DNA of 64,000 nt from Viscum album (GCA_963277665.1 CAUJRU010000141.1:992001-1056000); one strand, 5' to 3'; positions 46,498 through 58,918 are shown, numbered from the stretch's first letter. Notes: a model not told the origin generated them from the letters alone. Numbers and translations are program-made.

Positions 46498-47007
46498 CTA
46501 TTGTTTTCTTATTTTGGAATCTTATGATATGATTCATGATTTTGTTTGTAGGAAAGAGGTATTTCGGAATAAGTTGGAAAGGAATGGATAATGGATCATG
46601 AAGAATGTTGAATGAGTAAGATGTCAACATATAAGGGCTTCAAGAGTTAGGGTGAAATTATTAAGAGTATTAAGTCTCTTTTGATGATGGGGTTACATTA
46701 GAAGACTTTTTATATTATGTGTAACCCTGATGTTTAATATAGGCAAATTTTATTCAAGTAATAGTTATCTTTTCTTTTGTGGACATAGTTATAAAGAACC
46801 ATTTGGGTTTATATGATCCTTACTTTTGAGGTAATTATGGGTTACTATATGTTATGATTGAAGTGAAAGGCATGAGATAAAATTGAGGTTAAATTATGTT
46901 ATGGTTATTTTTTATGATTTTATCCCTTTTTGGGTAATGATTTGAGAATTATATAGTTTTGGAAAAAGGACAACACGCAGACCGTGTGACAACCCGTCGC
47001 GTCGGAC

Positions 47008-47081
47008 ATTGCTGCGGGAATCGAACCCACAACCAAAGTGCGACTGGTATTTATCGCCTACCACTGGACTACGTGAAGTCT
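47008..47081 (-). other. tRNA-like segment with Pol III A and B boxes (E2)
   Basis: Minus strand: A box TAGTCCAGTGG (47061-47071) and a perfect B box GGTTCGATTCC. Flanked on the plus strand by the small hairpin ACACG/CGTGT (about 46973-46987) and GC-rich CCCGTCGCGTCGG. Confidence 0.6.
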
Positions 47082-47216
47082 CTGGTTAGTTTGACTGATT
47101 CTTTTTAGTTATATGATTTTATGAATTAAGAGTAAGTTGATTTTGGAGGACATGTGATTAGGATAATTACTTTTCAATGTGAGACTTTAGGAGCAACTGA
47201 TGTTGTTTGGAGATAA

Positions 47217-47471
47217 ATGTTACGATTTAACTTGGAAGACTATGTGACTAAATCCTTCAAATATTTGGGTTTCAATATTATATTGGTTTACTTTGAAGAA
47301 TTTTATGGACAAATTGTTTATCGGATGGTCCTCGTTGAACTTTGGGTTTTGTTGGACAAATTTTGGAGATTAAGAATAGATTTTTCTTTTTATAAGGGGT
47401 TATCCTTTTCTGGATTATCTGATCTTGTACTAACCTTTTTTGTTTTGGTTTTGGTTTTGGTTAAAGCCTAA
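47217..47471 (+). CDS. Small open frame, unknown (84 codons)
   Basis: Counterpart of 1427-1642 with a longer end (FFVLVLVLVKA), a hydrophobic run that could be a membrane segment or chance T-richness. No family is recognised, and no codon-level conservation can be tested here. Confidence 0.2.
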   Translation: MLRFNLEDYVTKSFKYLGFNIILVYFEEFYGQIVYRMVLVELWVLLDKFWRLRIDFSFYKGLSFSGLSDLVLTFFVLVLVLVKA

Positions 47472-47958
47472 ATATATGGGATTTATATAGTTCTCTTTTG
47501 GGGATTAGGTGATTCTCTAGAAGTTGATTAAAGTACTCTTAATGCGAACAAGTCTCCCTAAATACTCGTCTTTTGGAAAAAATATGAGTTTGACTAAGGA
47601 GTCTAGTAAAAGTTGAAAGTCAACATGATAAGTGATTATGCTTCCTTATGAATAAATTCCTCAATAAAAAGTAACTTAAAACAAAAATGTTTTCTATTAA
47701 CTTTTCCTACTGGGGAATCGAATACCGTTTAACCCATCACAAGTTTGTGATTTTCTCATGGTTAACTTTCTCCTAAACATGTTTTCTATCACTCTCCATG
47801 AGAACATGAACCTATGTTTTCTCCTCCATGTCCATATTTTCATACATGTAATCCTAGTATGGGTTAACTCGGGTGACCTTTGTACTTATCTTTCTTTATT
47901 TTAAAGTGTTTGTTTTACCGACTTTTGTTCCGATTTGGGACTTTCAAGGATGTTTCCA

Positions 47959-48007
47959 AGCGCAATTTTAAAATTGCGAGGACGCAATTCCCAAAAGGGG
48001 GGAAGGA
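47959..48007 (+). other. Polypurine tract of E2 with perfect palindrome
   Basis: AAAAGGGGGGAAGGA (47993-48007) before LTR start. Upstream is an 18-bp perfect palindrome CGCAATTTTAAAATTGCG, overlapping the hairpin AATTGC/GCAATT. Confidence 0.87.
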
Positions 48008-49637
48008 TGTAACACCCCAGGTAAATAATTAATATGAAATTTTCATATTTATCCATATTTGTGAATAAAATATTAATATGACTTTAAAGGGGATGCTATG
48101 CTCGATGGCGTACCCAACACGCAACAACGAGTTTCTTGGGAATCCTACGTTGCACTCTAATAATAAAATAATATTAATTCAATTGGTAGTTAACATGTAG
48201 CCGTTGTATTGGCGGGAATGGATAGAAATAACTAAAATATGATTATATATCTTTTTTAAATGTTGTTACATTTATCCAATAAAAGCTAAAGGCTTAAAAT
48301 ACGGAAAGAATTCAATTTTAGGCGTATATGCCCTAGTTTTCACTAAAGGTTCACTTATCGCCTTTTAATGGAGAACTGTCATTAAATATAGTTTTGTTCA
48401 CTCTTAAACATTCTTTTGGACCAAATAAAACTCTTATTAAGAATCGGGACATCAAATTTTACTTTGTGTAATTTTTTTGGTATTTTTCCGATAAAGTTCA
48501 TTTTTTAATGAATAGTGTAAAATGTTGTATTTTAATTCAAAACCTCTTTTTAATATAATTTATTTATATGATTAGATTATATTTTGAATTGGTTTTAAAG
48601 TGAAGTTAGATAATATTTTTACCATTAAATCCAATAGTGGTCGTTGGAATTAATTTCACTTTGAAATCAGACTTAAACTAGTGTCAATCTTTTGATACTT
48701 ATTGTTTTATAAAAACACGCTATTTGCTCTGAGAGCGGAAATTAATTATTAAATTAATTAATGTTACTAATATGTTCTGAATTTTGTAAAACGGACTTCA
48801 TTTTTGAATTCGGAATATCAAATATAGCTCAGGGTGAATTTTTGGGATTTTTCTGAAAACATCAATTTTTGATGAATAGTGAAACCACTAAGTGGTACTT
48901 ATAAAAGCTGATTTTCCGCTTAAATGAAATTTTTCCATCATTGTGTTTTGAATTTCAAAAATCCGACATACATGGTTGTCATTAAGAAGTAAAATGTGGT
49001 TCAATGAGATTATAATAATTTTTTTGGTGAATAGTAACTTATTAAGTTCTTAATCGCGATTAGAGGTAATTAGTGTAATTTAAGGTAAAAATGATATTAT
49101 AAGAATGTTAAAACACCATGACACTTGTCCTACACCTATTGGGTGAGTCATGGCCGATCAAGAAAAGCAATGGGCCAACTTGGGGACCCCATGGAGACAC
49201 TTTGGTTGGGAAATGACATAAATAACATTTTATTTAATGTAAAAGTAAAATTGACACAAACATGATATGTTTTACTAAAACAATTTTTAAGTGAGGTTAT
49301 ACAAGTCATAATTTTGATTATAAATATTAATTGGAAATCTAAAAAGATTTCCTACATCATAGTATTTTTTTTATAATTTTTAGACATTAAATAAATTAAA
49401 TTATTTATGACATAATAATGATGCAGCGATGACATCATTATTTGACGATTTAAATAAAATGGAATGATAATGTAAAATCTATGAACTACACATGTCCAAA
49501 ACTTATTGGATGAGTGGATTTCGAAGCCTTATCACCTTATCCACGAATTATATCAATGTGGGATCTTTTGAAACCGAAAAACATTTTCAAATAAAGTAAT
49601 ATTTCTTTACTTTCCAAAAGTACCCCTCCTCTCCTCT

Positions 49638-49644
49638 TATAAAA
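49638..49644 (+). promoter_or_regulatory. Core promoter of the E2 3' LTR
   Basis: TATAAAAGGCCCCC, with the hairpin AATAATGATG/CATCATTATT (49414-49442) about 200 bp upstream. Confidence 0.75.
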
Positions 49645-50345
49645 GGCCCCCACCTCTACCTCATTTAACACACTCCTCAAGCCTTTGGCTCGGCCAAACC
49701 CTGCCCATTTACTCTCTCCACATCCCTCTACTCATCCTAGAGGATTCCCTTTGGGCATAATCCTTTCAAAGGAAGCCTTTAGGCTCAAATCAAAAGGAGT
49801 TACACTTTTAAAGGTAATTCATTCTCTCATGTTCATTTGTTTTATTTTGCTTCTCCAACCCCCTAAACTATTTTTATTTACTTATTTTGTAACAAAACCA
49901 GTATATTCAATATACTAGTATGTTGTTATAAGATTTATTCGAGCTACACTCTCACACAACTACATCAAATGGTTAAAGAACATACAGTTTCCGTGGATGG
50001 TGAAATTCTGCTTCCCGAAACGATGATTGTTCAATACTCATTTAACACCTTCAAAGGTGGACATTATGATGTAACTATTTTTATATATGATATATAATAT
50101 GTTTATGTTTTATTTATGCTTCTTTATTTTTCATTTTTGTCTTACCTTTATGGCTTCCATTATGGGTATACGCGATATCTTCATTTAAGGAAGTGCGGAC
50201 TACCGCCCCCTCAAAGTGATTTGATTCGTTAAACACCATATGTGGGATGTATAAAGGATGGAAATATGATATTATATATGATATTATACTGGAATTATAA
50301 TATACCATTATATCATTATTATTCCATTCTATAAAATACGAAATA

Positions 50346-50410
50346 GAAATGAAAGTAGCGTTCATGCGTACGTACGGCTTACCGTCTCCATGAACGGTGC
50401 ATTTCATTTC
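50346..50410 (+). repeat. 65-bp inverted repeat of the LTR
   Basis: Full copy with the common sequence. Confidence 0.85.
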
Positions 50411-53400
50411 TTACCTCTAAATGATTATGTAATGATATAAATGCATGAATGTACTGGATATATATGACATATATGATATATACATAATGAATATAATTCT
50501 GTATATAATAAACATTTGGCCACACGAACAACATGTAATTGTAAGAAGTCCACTTTCGACTTAAGAACCAAATATCGGCAAAACAAATATTATTAACTTA
50601 AATGATTACATAATGTTTATGACATGGTAATAAGTGGTATAAAAGTAATAATGACCTTGAAAAAGGATATTAAGGAATTAGAAATTAACTCAAGTTTATT
50701 ATTCATGAGATTAAACATCGATCGAGTCAAGTCGGACACGAGGTAAGGGATCTTACTCCTCTCTTTCTTTTTAAGTACACTCTTTTATGTAATTACTTTT
50801 AAAGCTCATCTTTCTTGTTATTGGGATGATATTTTATATTACACTTACTGTAACTTTTATGTTCATGTGATTAGAGACCCTATTCTCTCTCATCAATCCA
50901 TTTTGGAAGTTTTAAGTGGCGCCGTTAGGCTGCCGAATTTTCGTAAGGGATTTTTCATCTCACTTTTATTCCCGTGAGATTTATGCTACATTTGCCACAA
51001 ATTCCATTGAGTGGTGTATGTACTGCCCATTATTCTACTCTTTGTGTAATATAATTTCGTTTATGAGTATTTACATCAATGACCTATTGTCTTTCTTTCA
51101 TGGGGTGTATGTTTTGAAAGATACCCAAGTCGGTAAGGGAACCTTTCACCCTCCTCTTTTTTAAAAGACTTCTTTTATTGGTTCTTTTAATTTACATATT
51201 TTTATGTTGGGATATGTTCTCATAAATACTTATTGATGTAAATTATATGTCCAAGTTATGAGATACACTTTTTATCTCTCATCAACTCATTTTGATGTGA
51301 TGCCGTTAGGCTGTCAAGGGAACTTTTTAACCCAATTTCGATTTCTTTGGGTTCAACTTGTAGTCATTGAATATGTCATCCATTGAATATGTGTGAATGA
51401 CCTTTTATTGTTTTACACTTAATATCCACTTATATTGGGTGTATATATATTTGTCACACATATTTTTGAGATTTATTTGTCCTTAATTTAAGGATACCTT
51501 CTTTATAAGGGATTTCATCACATTTGACATTTTTATTGAGGGTTTATTGTTGTTATGCACCAATTCACTCTTATATGGTGCATATACTGTCCTTTGGAGT
51601 ATTATATCATGAATCCTTTTATTCTCATGATATTATAAAGTTCTGACTAAATGTTATTCCTCGATTATTGTATTCAAGTGTCTCTAATTTTGGTAAACCC
51701 CCTTTAACCAAAATATCATTTTAAATGTTTTATTTATTTGTTCTTATTAATATCCATGTTTTCAAAATGGTTTTAAGGATTTATTTATATAGATATTAAT
51801 GGTTTAAAATGTTAAAAGCTTCAAGGTGGTATGGGACACTTTGATTCAAAAATCTCTTTATTAAATGTTTTAAATGGTTTTGGAAATGGTTTCTTTTTGA
51901 ATGGATTCATTATTTCAATATCCTATAATGTCATATTGTAATTGAAATGTGGAAATGTTATGTTTACATTATTCATGTTTATGTGATACGATTATGTTAT
52001 GGTTCTTGGGCATTGTTATGAAGAACGGGTGGTTCCGTGATAAACTAAGGGCGGGTGAGCCCGATATAGCTCTCCAATGCATTGGGTAACGCGAAGGAGT
52101 GAAACGTTAAGGTTTCTCCGAAGAGATTTAGGGAATATACTGTGATGGGTATTCCAAACGTAACCAAGAGGGTTACTCCCTACGTAAGAATGTTATGAAT
52201 GCCTCAAGTTACCTTTATGTCTTATGTTTTCTCTGATTTATTCATGATTTGAAATGCCTATGTTTTATGGGTAAAGTATGATTTCATTATTATGTATATA
52301 TGAACTCATGTTTCCTTTCCATATTTTTATAACCCTTAATGAGCTTTTTATGCTCATCCCAAGTTTTTGAAATGTTTTTCAGAGGTCAAGGGAAAGGTAC
52401 ATGATGTGGTGATAGTGCTATAAGGCCCCAGCCTTAAACCTTACTTAATCTTGAGTTATTACAAGATTACAAATTGAGGATCTTTTCAGGTTTAGAGTTT
52501 TAGAGAATTAGATCATGAAACTTGCATTACATTCCACATTTAAACAAAGTGGTTACATAAAAGATAGTATTCATTCTTCCCATCAACGGAAACATATTTA
52601 AAATAAAACATGGTTTCTTTCTTGACACATCCTTGACACTATCATCACATCATGTACCCTTCCCTTGACCTGTGAAAAACATTTCAAAAACTTGGGATGA
52701 GCATAAAAAGCTCAGTAAGGGATATATAGATATGGAAAGGAAACATGAGTACATGTATACATAAGAATGAAATCATACTTTACCCATAAAACATAGGCAT
52801 ATCAAATCATTAATATATCATAGAAATCATAAGACATAAAGGTAACTTAAGCCATTCATAACATTCTTACGTGGGGAGTAACCCTCTTGGTTACGTTTGG
52901 AATACCCATCACAGTATATTCCCTAAATCTCTTCGGAGAAACCTTAACGTTTCACTCCTTCGCGTTACCCAATGCATTGGAGAGCTATATCGGGCTCACC
53001 CGCCCTTAGTTTATCACGGAACCACCCGTTATTCATAACAATTCCCAAGAACCATAACATAATCATATCACATAAACATGAATAAAGGAAACATAACATT
53101 TCCACATTTCAATCACAATATAATATTTTAGGATATTTAAATAATGAATCCATTCAAAAAGAAACCATTTCCAAAACCATTTAAAACATTTAATAAAGAG
53201 ATTTTTGACTCAAAGTGTCCCATACCACCTTGAAGCTTTTAACATTTTAATCCATTAATATCCATATAAATAAATCCATAAAACCATTTTGAAAACATGG
53301 ATATTAATAAGAACAATAATTAAAACATTTAAAATGATATTTTGGTTAAAGGGGTTTTACCAAAATTAGAGACACTTGAATACAATAATCGAGGAATAAC

Positions 53401-54840
53401 ATTTAGTCAGAACTTTATAATATCATGAGAATAAAATGATTCATGATATAATACTCCAAAGGACAGTATATACACCATATAAGAGTGAATTGGTGCATAA
53501 CAACAATGAACCCTCAATAGAAATGTCAAATGTGATGAAATCCCTTATAAAGAAGGTATCCTTAAAATAAGTACAAATAAATCTCAAAAATATGTGTGAA
53601 AAATATATATACACCCAATATAAGTGGATATTAAGTGTAAAAAAATAAAAGGTCATTAACACATATTCAATGGATGACATATTCAATGACTACAAGTTGA
53701 ACCCAAAGAAATCGAAATTGGGTTAAAAAGTTCCCTTGACAGCCTAACGGCATCACATCAAAAAGAGTTGATGAGAGATAAAAAGAGTATCTCATCACTT
53801 GGACATAAAATTTACATCAATAAGGATATATGAGAACATATCCCAACATAACGATATGTAAATTAAAAGACCCAACAAAAGAAGTCTTTTAAAAAAGAGG
53901 AGGGTGAAAGGTTCCCTTACCGACTTGGGTATCTTTCAAAACATACACTCCATGAAAGAAGGACAAAAGATCATTGATGTAAATACTCATAAACGAAAGT
54001 ATATTACACAAAGAGTAGAATAATGGGCAGTACATACACCACTCAAGGGAATTTGTGGCAAATGTTGCATAAATCTCACAGGAATAAAAGTGAGATGAAA
54101 AATCCCTTACGAAAACTCGGCAGCCAAACGGCGCCACATAAAACATCCGAATATGGATTGATGAGATCAAATAGAGTATCCATCATATTACAATAGAATT
54201 TAAGAAAGTGGAATATAAAAGAAAATCCCCCAACATTGCAAGGAGGAGTTTAAAAGAAGTGACATAAAGGAGAGTACTTAAAAAGAAAGAGAGAGGTTAG
54301 TTCTCTTACGAAAGTTCGGCAGGCTAACGGCGCCACTCAAAACTTCCAAAATGGATTGATGAGAGAGAATAGGGTCTCTCATCACATGAACATAAAAATT
54401 ACAGTAAATGTAATATAAAAGAACATCCCAATCATAAGAAATATGAGCTTAAGATAAATGACATAAAAGAGTGTACTTAAAAAGAAAGAGAGTTGTAGGA
54501 TCCCTTACCTCGGGTCCGACTTGACTCGATCGTTCTTTAATCTCCTGAATAATATAATTGAGTTAATTTCTAATTCCTTAAGAACCTTTTTCAAGTTCAT
54601 TATTACTTTTATACCACTTATTACCATGTCATAAACATTATGTAATCATTTAAGTTAATAATATTTGTTTTGCCGATATTTGGTTCTTAAGTCGAAAGTG
54701 GACTTCTTACAATTACATGTTGTTCGTGTGGTCAAAGGTTCTTTATATCCAGAATGAAATTCATGATTTGGATATCATATATATCTTATATATCCAGAAT
54801 ATACATGTATTTATAATATTACATAATCATTTAGAGGTAA

Positions 54841-55113
54841 GAAATGAAATTCACCGTTCATGGAGACGGTAAGCCGTACGTACGCATGAACGCTACTTTC
54901 ATTTCTTTGTCATATTAATGGAATTAAAACTAAATGAGAGGTATGTATATTTTAATTACATAATTATATTAATCATTTAGATATATCATTCATCATATAT
55001 ATCCATTATATACATGTACTTATAATAGTACATTACATTTGGGGATAAGAAATGAAATGCACCGTTCATGGAGACGGTAAGCCGTACGTACGCATGAACG
55101 CTACTTTCATTTC
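54841..55113 (-). repeat. Pair of 65-bp inverted repeats, 208-bp period
   Basis: Copies at 54841-54905 (one arm change, TTCACC) and 55049-55113. Confidence 0.85.
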
Positions 55114-55815
55114 TATCTCATACTTTAATGGAGAGAAATAATAATTATATAGAGTTATATAATAATTCCATTATAACATCATATATAATAACATTAAATC
55201 CATCCTTTATACGTCCCATGTATGGCATTAACGAATCACATCACTTTGAGGGGGCGGTAGTCCGCACTTCCTAAAATGAAGATATCACGTATACCCATAA
55301 TGGAAGCCATAAAGGTAAGACAAAAATGAAAAATACAGAAGAATAAGTAAAACATAAACATATTATATATAATATATAAAAATAGTGACATCATAATGGC
55401 CACCTTTGAAGGTGTTAAATGAGTATTGAACAATCATCGTTTCGGGAGGCAGAATTTCTCCATCCACGGAAACCGTATGTTCTTTAACCATTTTATGTAG
55501 TTGTGTGAGAGTGTGGGTCGAATAAATCTTATAACAACATCCTAGTATATTGAAGATACTGGTTTTGTTACAAAAGAAGTAAATAAAAAGAGTTTAGGGG
55601 GTTGGAGAATCAAAATAAAACAAATGAACATGGGAGAATGAATTACCTTTAAAAGTGTAACTCCTTTTGATTTGAGCCTAAAGGCTTCCTTTGAAAGGAT
55701 TATGCCCAAAGGTAATCCTCTAGGATGAGTAGAGGGATGTGGAGAGAGTAAATGGGCAGGGTTTGGCCGATCCAAAGGCTTGAGGAGTGTGTGAAAAGAG
55801 GTAGAGGTGGGGGCC

Positions 55816-55822
55816 TTTTATA
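55816..55822 (-). promoter_or_regulatory. Core promoter of the E3 3' LTR
   Basis: TATAAAAGGCCCCC on the minus strand. The donor-like leader site lies near 55648. Confidence 0.75.
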
Positions 55823-57450
55823 AGAGGAGAGGAGAGGCACTTTTGGAAAGTAAGGAAATATTACTTTATTTGAAAATGTGATTCGGTTTTAAAAGGTCCC
55901 ACATTGATATAATTCGTGGATAAGGTTATAAGGCTTCGAAATCCACTCATACAATAAGTTTTGGACATGTTTAGTTCATAGATTTTACATTATCTTTCCA
56001 TTTTATTTTAATTATCAAATAATGATGTCATCGCTGCATCATTATTATGTCATAAATAATTTAATTTATTTAATGTTTAAAAATCATAAAAAAAATACTA
56101 TGATGTAGGAAATATTTTTAGATTTACAATGAATATTTATAATCAAAAATCTGATCTTTATAACCCCATGTAAAAATTGTTTTCGTAAAACATTTCTTGT
56201 TTGTGTCATTTTTACTTTAACATTTAATAAAAAGTTATTTATGTCATTTCCAAACCAAAGTGTCTCCATGGGGTCCCCAAGTTGACCCATGGCTTGTCTT
56301 GGTCGGCCATGACACAACCAATAGGTGTAGGACAAGTTTCATGGTGTTTTCACATTCTTATAATATCATTTTTACCTTAAACTACACTAATTACCACTAA
56401 TCGCGATTAAAAACTTAATAAGTTACTATTCACCAAAAAATTATTTCTATCCCATTGAACCACATTTTACTTCTTAATGACAACCATGTATGTCGGATTT
56501 TTGAAATTCAAAACACAAAGATGGCAAAATTCCATTTAAACGGAAAAATCAGTTTTTATAAGTACCACTTAGTGGTTTCACTATTCATCAAAAATTGATG
56601 TTTTTTAGACAAATCCCAAAAATTAACCCTAAGCTACATTTGATATTCCGAATTCAAAAATGAAGTCCGTTTTACAAAATTCAAAACATATTACTCACAT
56701 TAATTAATTTAATAATTAATTCTCACTGTCAGAGCAAATAGCGTGTTTTTATAAAACAATAAGTATCAAAAGATTGACACTAGTTTAAGTCTGATTTCAA
56801 AGTGAAATTAATTCCAACGACCACTATTGGATTTAATGGTAAAAATATTTTCTAATTTCACCTTAAAACAAATTCAAAATATAATCTAATCATATAAATA
56901 AATTAGATTAAAAAGAGGTTTTGAATTAAAATACAACATTTTACACTATTCATTAAAAAATGAACTTTATCGGAAAAATACCAAAAAATTACACAAAGTA
57001 AAATTTGATGTCCAGATTCTTAATAAGAGTTTTATTTGGTCCAAATGAATGTTTAAGAGTGAACAAAACTATATTTAATGACAGTTCTCCATTAAAAGGC
57101 GATAAGTGAACCTTTAGTGAAAACTAAGGCATATACGCCTAAAATTGAATACTTTCCGTATTTTAAGCCTTTAGCTTTTATTGGATAAATGTAAAAATAT
57201 TTAAGAACATATATAATCATATTTTAGTTATTTCTATCCATTACCTCCATTACAACGGCTACATGTTAACTACCATTTAAAATAATATTATTTTATTATT
57301 AGAGTGCAACATAAGATTCCCAAGAAACTCGTTGTTGCGTGTTGGGTACACCATCGAGCATAGCGTCCCCTTTAAAGTCATTTATAGATTTTATTCACAA
57401 ATATGGATAAATATGAAATGTCATATTCTTTATTTACCTGGGGTGTTACA

Positions 57451-57494
57451 TCCTTCCCCCCTTTTAGGAATTGCGTCCTCGCAATTTTAAAAAA
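57451..57494 (-). other. Polypurine tract of E3 with upstream hairpin
   Basis: Minus strand AAAAGGGGGGAAGGA before TGTAACACCCC. The hairpin AATTGC/GCAATT is kept, but the long palindrome seen in E1 and E2 is degraded by an A run. Confidence 0.83.
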
Positions 57495-58078
57495 AAATTG
57501 AGCTCGGAAACATCCTTGAACGTCCCACATCGGCACAAGAGTCGGTAGAAAAATCACATTAAAATAAATAAAGATAAGCACAGAGGTCACCCGAGTTAAC
57601 CCGTACTAGGATTCCAAGTATGAAAATATGGACATGAAGGAAAAAAAAGGGTCATGTTCTGATGGAGAGTGATAGAAAACATGTTTAGGAGAAAGTTAAC
57701 AATAAGAAAATCACAAACTTGTGATGGGTTAAACGGTGTTGGGTTCACCAGTAGGAAAAGTTAATAGACAAAATTTTTGTATTAAGTTACTTTTTATTGA
57801 GGAATTTATTCATAAGGAAGCATAATCACTTATCATGTTGACTTTCAACTTTTACTAGATTCCTTAGTCAAACTCATATTTTTTCCGAAAGACAAGTATT
57901 TAGGGAGACTTTTTCGCATTAAGAGTACTATAATCAACTTCTAGAGAATCACCTAATCCCCAAAAGAGAACTATATACATACCATGTATTTTGGATTTAA
58001 CCAAACCAAAACCAAAAAGGTTAGTACAAGATCAGATAATCCAGAAAAGGATAACCCTTTATAAAAGAAAATCTATTC

Positions 58079-58237
58079 TTAACCTCCAAGATTTGTCAAA
58101 CAAAACCCAAAGTTCAGCGAGGACCATTCTATAAACAAATTTGTCCATAAAAATTCCTCAAAGTAAACCAATATAAGATTGAAACCCAAATATTTGAAGG
58201 ATTTATTCGCATAGTCTTCCAAGATAAATCGTAACAT
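58079..58237 (-). pseudogene. Frameshifted copy of the small unknown frame (E3)
   Basis: Starts MLRFILEDYANKSFKYLGFN like the frames in E1 and E2. An extra T near codon 29 shifts the frame, and it stops at codon 53. This argues against a kept function for the frame in E3. Confidence 0.45.
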
Positions 58238-58403
58238 TTATCTCTAAACAACATCAGTTGCTCCTAAAGTCTCGTATTGAAAAGTAATTAACCTAATCAC
58301 ATATCCTCTATGATAGGTTAATCATTTTCATAAATAACCCAAAATCAACTTACTCTTAATTCATAAAATCATATAACTAAAAAGAATCAGTCAAACTAAC
58401 CAG

Positions 58404-58481
58404 GGACTTCACATAGTCCAGTGGTAGGCGATAAATATCATTCGCACTTTGGTTGTGGGTTCGATTCCCGCAGCATTGTCC
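58404..58481 (+). other. tRNA-like segment with Pol III A and B boxes (E3)
   Basis: A box TAGTCCAGTGG (58414-58424) and B box GGTTCGATTCC (58458-58468). T stem GTGGG/CCCGC pairs; the 7-bp acceptor does not, though GGAC and GTCC could close the ends. It is antisense to the element, as in E1 and E2. Confidence 0.6.
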
Positions 58482-58756
58482 GACGCGACGGGTTTTCACA
58501 CGGTCTGCGTGTTGTCCTTTTTCCAAAACTATATAATTCTCAAATAATTACCCAAAAAGGGATAAAATCATCAAAAATTATCATAACATATTTTAACCTC
58601 AAGTTTATCTCATGCCCTTCATTTTCCATCATATCATAGAGTAACCCATAATTACCTAAAAAGTAAGGATCATATAAACCCTAATGGTTACCTTAATAAT
58701 TATTACCTGAATTTCCACATCAAGTTGTCCATCTCGTACATGATGCATTAGAGAAC

Positions 58757-58918
58757 TCACCAAGGTTGAAGTGGTTGATCATGAATCCTTGATAGTTGGT
58801 TTAGAACAACCATGAGATTCCTCATTGAATACCCCATTTCATCGAGTCTTTTAATCAGAGAACCACCACAGTTTCCTTCAAACCAATTGTCACTTTGGTG
58901 CCTGCTAGATCCATCCAT
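58757..58918 (-). pseudogene. gag N-terminal fragment of E3
   Basis: Minus-strand ATG at 58918. 53 residues begin MDGSSRHQSDNW as in E1, read past the E1 stop point, then end at TGA (58757-58759). No capsid or knuckles follow. Confidence 0.65.

Larger units (their letters stand above)
42054..52417 (+). mobile_element. Non-autonomous LTR element E2 with nucleocapsid-type gag
   Basis: 5' LTR 42054-45709, primer site, 2.3-kb interior (45711-48007), polypurine tract, 3' LTR 48008-52417. The interior encodes a 194-codon zinc-knuckle protein but no capsid domain and no pol. It also holds the tRNA-like segment and an unknown small frame. Stretches 46573-47007 and 47472-47990 show nothing I recognise. 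The 5' LTR lacks its core promoter, and the 3' LTR lost its last 0.3 kb at the junction with inverted element E3. Confidence 0.85.
48008..52417 (+). repeat. 3' LTR of E2, beta type
   Basis: Starts TGTAACACCCCAGG, nearly identical at the head to the E2 5' LTR, and keeps the promoter half that the 5' LTR lost. It has the 65-bp repeat (50346-50410), one fused GCCGTTAGGCTG unit (50921), the third unit (51300), the GTATGGGA hairpin (51821-51844) and the GTTCCGTGATAAACTAAGG box. It breaks in the tail at GATAGTG, where E3 begins in reverse. Confidence 0.88.
52418..57450 (-). repeat. 3' LTR of E3, full length (5.03 kb)
   Basis: The most complete LTR in the window. From TGTAACACCCC (57450) it has every module: palindromes, CCATGG block, core promoter, leader, boxes, two 65-bp repeats, GTCAAGTCGG box, two GCCGTTAGGCTG units (54330 and 54125), third unit (53745), GTATGGGA hairpin, GTTCCGTGATAAACTAAGG box and tail ending CCTTATA at about 52419. 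Confidence 0.9.

Noticed and set aside
58404..58481. Functional tRNA gene (Cys-like anticodon GCA)
   Set aside because: Acceptor stem pairs at only two of seven positions, position 33 is not T, and the segment sits inside a repeated element. Better called tRNA-like.
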